A DNA stretch of 9,699 nt from Actinomycetes bacterium (GTDB lineage Bacteria; Actinomycetota; Acidimicrobiia; Spongiisociales; UBA5794). The notes below the pieces were generated by a model. It did not search any database. It was not told where the DNA came from and was given only the letters and a program-made list of their open reading frames with translations. The translations under genes were made by a program, and so were the position numbers. The stretch lies in assembly GCA_023336875.1 (NCBI GenBank), contig JAMBLH010000010.1, forward strand, positions 1 through 9,699. The letters are read 5' to 3'. Every line of letters begins with the position of its first letter. The stretch's first letter is position 1. This document shows positions 5,845 through 9,699 of the stretch, piece by piece.

Positions 5845-7244
5845 CGCTTATCGATGAGCTCATCGCCCTGCTTGGTCCTGAGAGAGTTCGTCATCATCCT
5901 CTCGATCTTCTCGTTTTTTCGAAGGACGCTGGTGTAACCACCGGAGATGTGGTCGCAGCGGTGCTACCCGAGACAGCCCAGGAGGTGGCGGCAGTTGTTC
6001 GGATTGCGCGACGCTACGAAACGCCGATCGTTCCCCGTGGTGCCGGTACGGGACTCGCCGGTGGTGCCGTCCCAGTGAGTCCAGGTCTACTGGTCGTGCT
6101 CACGAGGCTCAACGAGATCCACGATGTCGATGAGGTGGGTCTCACCGCTTGGGTCGGTCCAGGACTTATCAACCTCGATCTCTCGGAGCGACTCGAGCCA
6201 CTCGGACTGCATTTCGCACCGGATCCATCATCGCAACAGGCCTGCACCATCGGAGGCAACGTCGGCACCAATGCAGGGGGCCCCCACTGTCTCGCCGATG
6301 GAACAACCGTTGCGCACATTTACGCCGCCGAAATGGTGACGGCCACAGGTGAGATGGTCACCGTGGGAAGTGAGGCGCCGGACCAACCAGGACTTGATCT
6401 GCGCGCAGTGGTGGTTGGATCGGAGGGGACGCTTGGCATCGTGACAAGGGTCCTCGTCAGACTCACGCAGAACGCGCCCGATGTAGCAACACTGCTGATC
6501 GGGTTTCCAACGATAGAGGCCGCCGCAGCTGCAGTGTCCGGTGTTATTGCGTCGGGCCTCATCCCCGCGGCACTCGAGATCATGGACCAGCCGATGGTGA
6601 AGGCCGTCGAGAACTTTGTGCATGCTGGCTATCCCACTGCTGCGGGAGCAGTGCTTCTTGCCGAGGTAACTGGAACGGCTGACACCGTTGCATCGGGTGT
6701 CGATGTGATCCGCTCTGTCTCGGAGACCAATGATGCCATCGAGATCCGGGTGGCCACCGACGCCGACGAGCGCGCATTGCTATGGAAGGGTCGCAAGGGC
6801 GCCTTTGGAGCCGTTGCTCAGGCCGCGCCCGACTACTACCTCCACGACACGGTGGTGCCTCGCACCGCCCTTGTCGAGGTCATGACCAAGATTTACGAGA
6901 TCGGCGATCGTTACGAGCTCCAGATGCTCAACGTCTTCCATGCGGGCGACGGAAACTTGCATCCTCTCGTCGCCTTCGATGCGAAGGAACCCGGGATGCT
7001 CGATCGGGTGCAGGAGGCGGCAACTGAGATGGTACGAGTGTCGATCGATGCCGGAGGGTCTCTGTCGGGTGAGCATGGCATCGGGCTTGAGAAGCGAGGC
7101 CTCATGAATCTCGTCTTCTCTGATATCGACCTCGATGCCCAGGCACGCGTGCGCGAGGCGTTCGATGATGCGGGGATGATGAACCCCCACAAGGTATTAC
7201 CTGAGGGGTCGCGCTGCTTCGATGCGAAGGGTGTTCGATTGTGA
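5841..7244 (+). CDS. glcD: FAD-linked oxidase, glycolate oxidase subunit GlcD
   Basis: This 467-residue protein is the catalytic flavoprotein subunit of a glycolate-oxidase-type 2-hydroxyacid dehydrogenase (VAO/PCMH fold), acting with GlcE and GlcF at the inner face of the membrane. The FAD-binding domain covers about 35-210: PRGAGTGLAGGAVP (65-78), FAPDPSSQQACTIGGNVGTN (125-144), AGGPHC, and VVGSEGTLGIVT (191-202). The C-terminal oxidase domain contains LWKGRKGAF (314-322), YYLHDTVVPR (332-341), FHAGDGNLHP (366-375) and LSGEHGIGLEKRG (408-420). It ends with MNPHKVLP, as is typical. His367, His374 and Glu411/His412 are the conserved active-site or metal candidates. Length is normal (about 460-500). 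The start overlaps the methyltransferase stop by 4 nt and the end overlaps glcE by 4 nt (GTGA). Glycolate, D-lactate and other 2-hydroxyacids are all possible substrates. Confidence 0.95.
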   Translation: MTLIDELIALLGPERVRHHPLDLLVFSKDAGVTTGDVVAAVLPETAQEVAAVVRIARRYETPIVPRGAGTGLAGGAVPVSPGLLVVLTRLNEIHDVDEVGLTAWVGPGLINLDLSERLEPLGLHFAPDPSSQQACTIGGNVGTNAGGPHCLADGTTVAHIYAAEMVTATGEMVTVGSEAPDQPGLDLRAVVVGSEGTLGIVTRVLVRLTQNAPDVATLLIGFPTIEAAAAAVSGVIASGLIPAALEIMDQPMVKAVENFVHAGYPTAAGAVLLAEVTGTADTVASGVDVIRSVSETNDAIEIRVATDADERALLWKGRKGAFGAVAQAAPDYYLHDTVVPRTALVEVMTKIYEIGDRYELQMLNVFHAGDGNLHPLVAFDAKEPGMLDRVQEAATEMVRVSIDAGGSLSGEHGIGLEKRGLMNLVFSDIDLDAQARVREAFDDAGMMNPHKVLPEGSRCFDAKGVRL

Positions 7245-8260
7245 ACCGCGCAACTCCATCGTCCATACCAGATATTTTGTCGCTCATCGATGAAGCCAGA
7301 AATGACAAGCGACCGTTGTGGTTCACAGGCTCAGGCACGACTCCTATACCTGACGACCACAGGGTCGTCTCGACATTGGGGCTTGCTGGCATCGTCGACT
7401 ACAGGCCGGACGATCTGACGGTCGTTGTCAAATGCGGCACAACACTGGAAGAACTCGATGACGTCCTTCGAGAGCGACAACACACGGCGGTGCTGCCAGA
7501 GACATCTCCCGAGAGGACCGTTGGCGGCGTCATTGCTTCGGGCGCCTCCGGATATCGGAGGCATCGATATGGCCCAACAAGGGACAGGGTTATAGGAGTC
7601 ACGATCGTCACGGGCTACGGCGAGGTGGTCCACGCTGGCGGGCAGCTCGTCAAGAACGTCACCGGTTATGACATTCCACGTCTTGTGACAGGTTCCAACG
7701 GTGCGCTCGGCTTCATTGCAGAGATCGCCCTGAAACTCTGGCCTGATTCCTCGGCTCCGCGGACCTTGTCTGTCGAGGATCCAGCATTGCTGGCAACCGT
7801 CCTGTATCAACCGACAGCTGTACTCGAGACTGAGCGCGGTGGTTCCGTCTATCTCTCCGACGCAGATGTTCCCACCGAGCAAGGACCAGCTGTCGAGGGC
7901 TACAGCTGGCCGATGCCGTTGGATCAGTCAGTAGTGATCGCGGTTAATGTGCCCGCCCGTCTGGTGCCCGAGGTGGTCGCACGCGTGCGCGATCTCGGTG
8001 CGTCACGATTCGTTGCACAACACGGCGTTGGTGTGGTGGATGCCGGATGGAGCACCGTCGATGAGACACAAATCGTTGCTCTCAGAACCTGGGCCGAGTC
8101 AATCGGCGGATCGCTCGTGGTACGAAGGCGAGGTCCGCTGAGCGCATCGTTCTCGAGGTGGCGAGCGATCCCATCGACGGCAGCGATTCAGCTTCGTCTC
8201 AAGAAACTCTTCGATCCAGATCGTATCTGCAATCCCGGTGTGCTACCAGGGGGTCTCTGA
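7241..8260 (+). CDS. glcE: Glycolate oxidase FAD-binding subunit GlcE
   Basis: The 339-residue product is the second, non-catalytic FAD-domain subunit of the GlcDEF complex. It has a GSGT turn near the N-terminus (30-33) and a CGTTLEELDDVL stretch (65-76). The diagnostic core follows: GGVIASGASGYRRHRYG (95-111), RDRVIGVTIVTGYGEVVHAGG (114-134), LVKNVTGYDIPRLVTGSNGALGFI (136-159), then a variable C-terminal half. The terminal LKKLFDPDRICNPGVLPGG is the usual end of this family. Length is close to other GlcE proteins (about 350). GTG 7241 overlaps the glcD stop by 4 nt, and AAGGG at 7227-7231 is suitably spaced. The stop overlaps the glcF ATG by 1 nt (TGATG), typical of translational coupling and fixed stoichiometry. 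No missing residues or frameshifts are seen. Confidence 0.94.
   Translation: MNRATPSSIPDILSLIDEARNDKRPLWFTGSGTTPIPDDHRVVSTLGLAGIVDYRPDDLTVVVKCGTTLEELDDVLRERQHTAVLPETSPERTVGGVIASGASGYRRHRYGPTRDRVIGVTIVTGYGEVVHAGGQLVKNVTGYDIPRLVTGSNGALGFIAEIALKLWPDSSAPRTLSVEDPALLATVLYQPTAVLETERGGSVYLSDADVPTEQGPAVEGYSWPMPLDQSVVIAVNVPARLVPEVVARVRDLGASRFVAQHGVGVVDAGWSTVDETQIVALRTWAESIGGSLVVRRRGPLSASFSRWRAIPSTAAIQLRLKKLFDPDRICNPGVLPGGL
8248..8253 (+). promoter_or_regulatory. Ribosome binding site deciding the glcF start
   Basis: AGGGGG lies 6 nt before ATG 8260 and inside the last codons of glcE. It supports ATG 8260 over an in-frame start at 8158, whose extra 34 residues would lie wholly within glcE and show no family similarity. 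Confidence 0.7.
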
Positions 8261-9441
8261 TGGGTTGGATCACGGTACTTCCACCGGAACGTGTCGACCT
8301 CGATTCCTGCGTCACCTGCGGTCTTTGTCTGCCTGTATGCCCAACGTATCGACTCACTGGTGATGAAACGGCGTCACCGAGGGGCCGCCTCGCAGCTATC
8401 GACGCGGTGGATCAAGGCATTGCCCCGGTTGACGAACGATTCGGTGAGATCATCGATTTCTGCCTGCAGTGCCGAGCGTGTGAAACAGCCTGCCCCTCTC
8501 TCGTGCCTTTTGGCCGGATTATCGAGGGCGCAACCGCCGAAGTCAGGGCTCAGACGCCCTCTGTTGAGGGCCGCCTGCGCCGTTTTGGAGTCACGACGGC
8601 GCTCAGGACAATTCCCCTCTTGCGGAGCGGTGCGATCGCACTGGGATTGCTACAGCGGCTTGGCCTCGCGAGCCGAGGGCTCCGCACGATTCCGCTCCCG
8701 GAACGCTCAGCTCGTGGCGGAAGCTGGGGACCAGGGGAGGGCCCCGTAGCAACACTCTTCATCGGTTGCGTTGCCGATGCGTGGTTCTCCGACATCCACC
8801 AGGCAACGATCGAGGTGCTCGTTGCCGCGGGATACAGGGTTGAGGCGCCATCGAGCCAGACCTGTTGTGGCGCTTTGGCTGCACATGATGGATTCATCGA
8901 TGGGGCAGAGAAGATGGCGGAACAGAACCGTGCTGCCCTCCGCGACGCGGAAGTAGTCGTCGTGGATGTGGCTGGCTGCGGTGCGCATCTGAAGGACGAT
9001 CCAGAGTTCGGCCATAAAGTGCTCGACGTCACTCAGGTTGTTGCGGAAGCCATCGACGACGGCCGATTACCCGTCCTGGAAGGCAACGGAGAGTTGGTTG
9101 CCGTGCAGGACCCATGTCATCTCGAACACGGCCAGGGTATTATTGAGCAACCTCGCACGGTTCTGTGGGCCGCGGGCTACGACGTCGTCGACGCCGATCG
9201 TGGTGGCCTCTGCTGTGGTGCGGCAGGAACATACCTGGTCGACCACCCGGACACGAGTTCGGAACTCGGACGAAGAAAGGCCACTGCCGTTGCCAACACC
9301 GGTGCAACCCTCGTGGCATCCGCCAACGCCGGCTGTGAGATGCAGCTCCGACGTTTCCTTGATGACGGATACGTTGTCAGACACCCAGTGGAGATTTACG
9401 CGAGCAGCCTGGCTGGTGAAGGGCACATGAGTGACGACTAG
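8260..9441 (+). CDS. glcF: Glycolate oxidase iron-sulfur subunit GlcF
   Basis: The 393-residue product is the electron-transfer subunit of GlcDEF and links flavin oxidation to the respiratory chain. Two ferredoxin-type [4Fe-4S] motifs are complete near the N-terminus: Cys17, 20, 23 and 27 (CVTCGLCLPVC followed by P), and Cys68, 71, 74 and 78 (CLQCRACETAC followed by P). Two CCG (DUF224, heterodisulfide-reductase-like) domains follow. The first has GC170, TCCG (201-204) and GCG (239-241); the second has DPCH (284-287), LCCG (317-320) and NAGC (356-359). Length is close to the usual 400 or so residues. There is no transmembrane segment, as expected for a membrane-associated subunit. ATG 8260 is chosen on the AGGGGG site and 1-nt overlap with glcE. 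The 3' end overlaps the next gene by 11 nt. All cluster ligands are intact, so the complex is likely functional. Confidence 0.95.
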   Translation: MGWITVLPPERVDLDSCVTCGLCLPVCPTYRLTGDETASPRGRLAAIDAVDQGIAPVDERFGEIIDFCLQCRACETACPSLVPFGRIIEGATAEVRAQTPSVEGRLRRFGVTTALRTIPLLRSGAIALGLLQRLGLASRGLRTIPLPERSARGGSWGPGEGPVATLFIGCVADAWFSDIHQATIEVLVAAGYRVEAPSSQTCCGALAAHDGFIDGAEKMAEQNRAALRDAEVVVVDVAGCGAHLKDDPEFGHKVLDVTQVVAEAIDDGRLPVLEGNGELVAVQDPCHLEHGQGIIEQPRTVLWAAGYDVVDADRGGLCCGAAGTYLVDHPDTSSELGRRKATAVANTGATLVASANAGCEMQLRRFLDDGYVVRHPVEIYASSLAGEGHMSDD

Positions 9442-9699
9442 ATCATCGAGGGCGAACATCGCGTACTGGGTGCTTGTCGGAGCTCTGGTGATCTTCGGCT
9501 TCCTCGGCATGTTCACGATAGGTGCCCCGTTTCTGGTCACCGGCATCACCCTGGTTCTGCTTGCGCCCTTCCGTGGCCGACCAAGGGTGTTCTGGCCTGT
9601 GCTGGTCGGCGTCATCGGCTTCTTCGTCGGGTTCGGATTGGTGGCTCCGCTCTATTGCACTCAGTCCGGATCGTTCACCTCTGGAGAAGTAGCGGAGAC
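9431..9699 (+). CDS. Membrane protein, 5' part, runs off window
   Basis: A plus-strand frame opens at GTG 9431, overlapping the glcF stop by 11 nt, and stays open to the window edge, giving 89 residues so far. AAGGG at 9419-9423 lies 7 nt upstream and supports this start. The product begins with a short basic tail (TTRSSRAN) and then has three hydrophobic stretches likely to be membrane helices, at about 11-28, 29-46 and 53-74, with the basic loop FRGRPR between the second and third. A Cys-containing loop (APLYCTQSG) follows. I recognise no family. Coupling to glcF suggests co-expression with the operon. A transport or membrane-anchoring role for GlcDEF would be attractive, but the residues seen do not show it. 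The true length is unknown. Confidence 0.75.
   Translation, partial: MTTRSSRANIAYWVLVGALVIFGFLGMFTIGAPFLVTGITLVLLAPFRGRPRVFWPVLVGVIGFFVGFGLVAPLYCTQSGSFTSGEVAE

Noticed and set aside
6276..6285. Ten-base palindrome GGGGGCCCCC in glcD
   Set aside because: It is explained by the codons for the conserved Gly-Gly-Pro of the GlcD motif and has no T-tract or regulatory context.
7331..7882. Minus-strand open frame of 183 codons opposite glcE
   Set aside because: It is fully antisense to conserved GlcE motifs and has no recognisable protein features.
9067..9615. Minus-strand open frame of 182 codons across the glcF end
   Set aside because: It is antisense to the second CCG domain of GlcF and to the hydrophobic membrane-protein frame. 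No motif or ribosome binding site supports it.

Overview
The window looks like chromosomal DNA from a moderately high-GC Gram-positive bacterium. The most likely source is an actinobacterium, possibly an Acidimicrobiia-like lineage. This rests on the GC-rich codon use, GTG start codons, tightly coupled reading frames, an actinobacterial-style LysM domain ending near IGDDPNLIHPG, and a stand-alone NifU N-terminal-domain protein. The taxonomic call is inference; there is no rRNA or other marker gene here.

Layout. (1) 79-1214, plus strand: a two-gene envelope-type unit. It encodes a short membrane protein with a C-terminal LysM domain, then a single-pass membrane protein of unknown function with a Pro-rich linker and an extracytoplasmic alpha/beta domain. 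(2) 1230-1481, minus strand: a small stand-alone Nfu N-terminal-domain protein, convergent with the preceding unit (15 bp gap) and divergent from the following one (45 bp gap). (3) 1527-9699, plus strand: seven genes packed so tightly that each junction is an overlap or a 2-nt gap. They are hyuA, hyuB, a class I SAM-dependent methyltransferase, glcD, glcE, glcF, and the 5' part of a membrane-protein gene that runs off the window.

How the genes may work together. HyuA and HyuB are the two subunits of an ATP-dependent hydrolase of the hydantoinase / 5-oxoprolinase / caprolactamase / ketone-carboxylase superfamily. GlcD, GlcE and GlcF are the FAD subunit, the FAD-domain companion subunit and the iron-sulfur subunit of a glycolate-oxidase-type 2-hydroxyacid dehydrogenase. 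Their coupling in one unit, with a methyltransferase between them, suggests a catabolic route. In it a cyclic amide or imide (or a carboxylated ketone) is processed by HyuAB and a product is oxidised by GlcDEF, with electrons passed to the respiratory chain. No characterised pathway with exactly this gene set is known to me, and the substrate cannot be read from the sequence. This operon is the main point of interest in the window.

No tRNA, rRNA, CRISPR array, insertion sequence, transposase or clear factor-independent terminator was seen. The window is almost completely coding. The only non-coding stretches are 1-78 (possibly the tail of an upstream gene, with one inverted repeat), 1215-1229 and 1482-1526.
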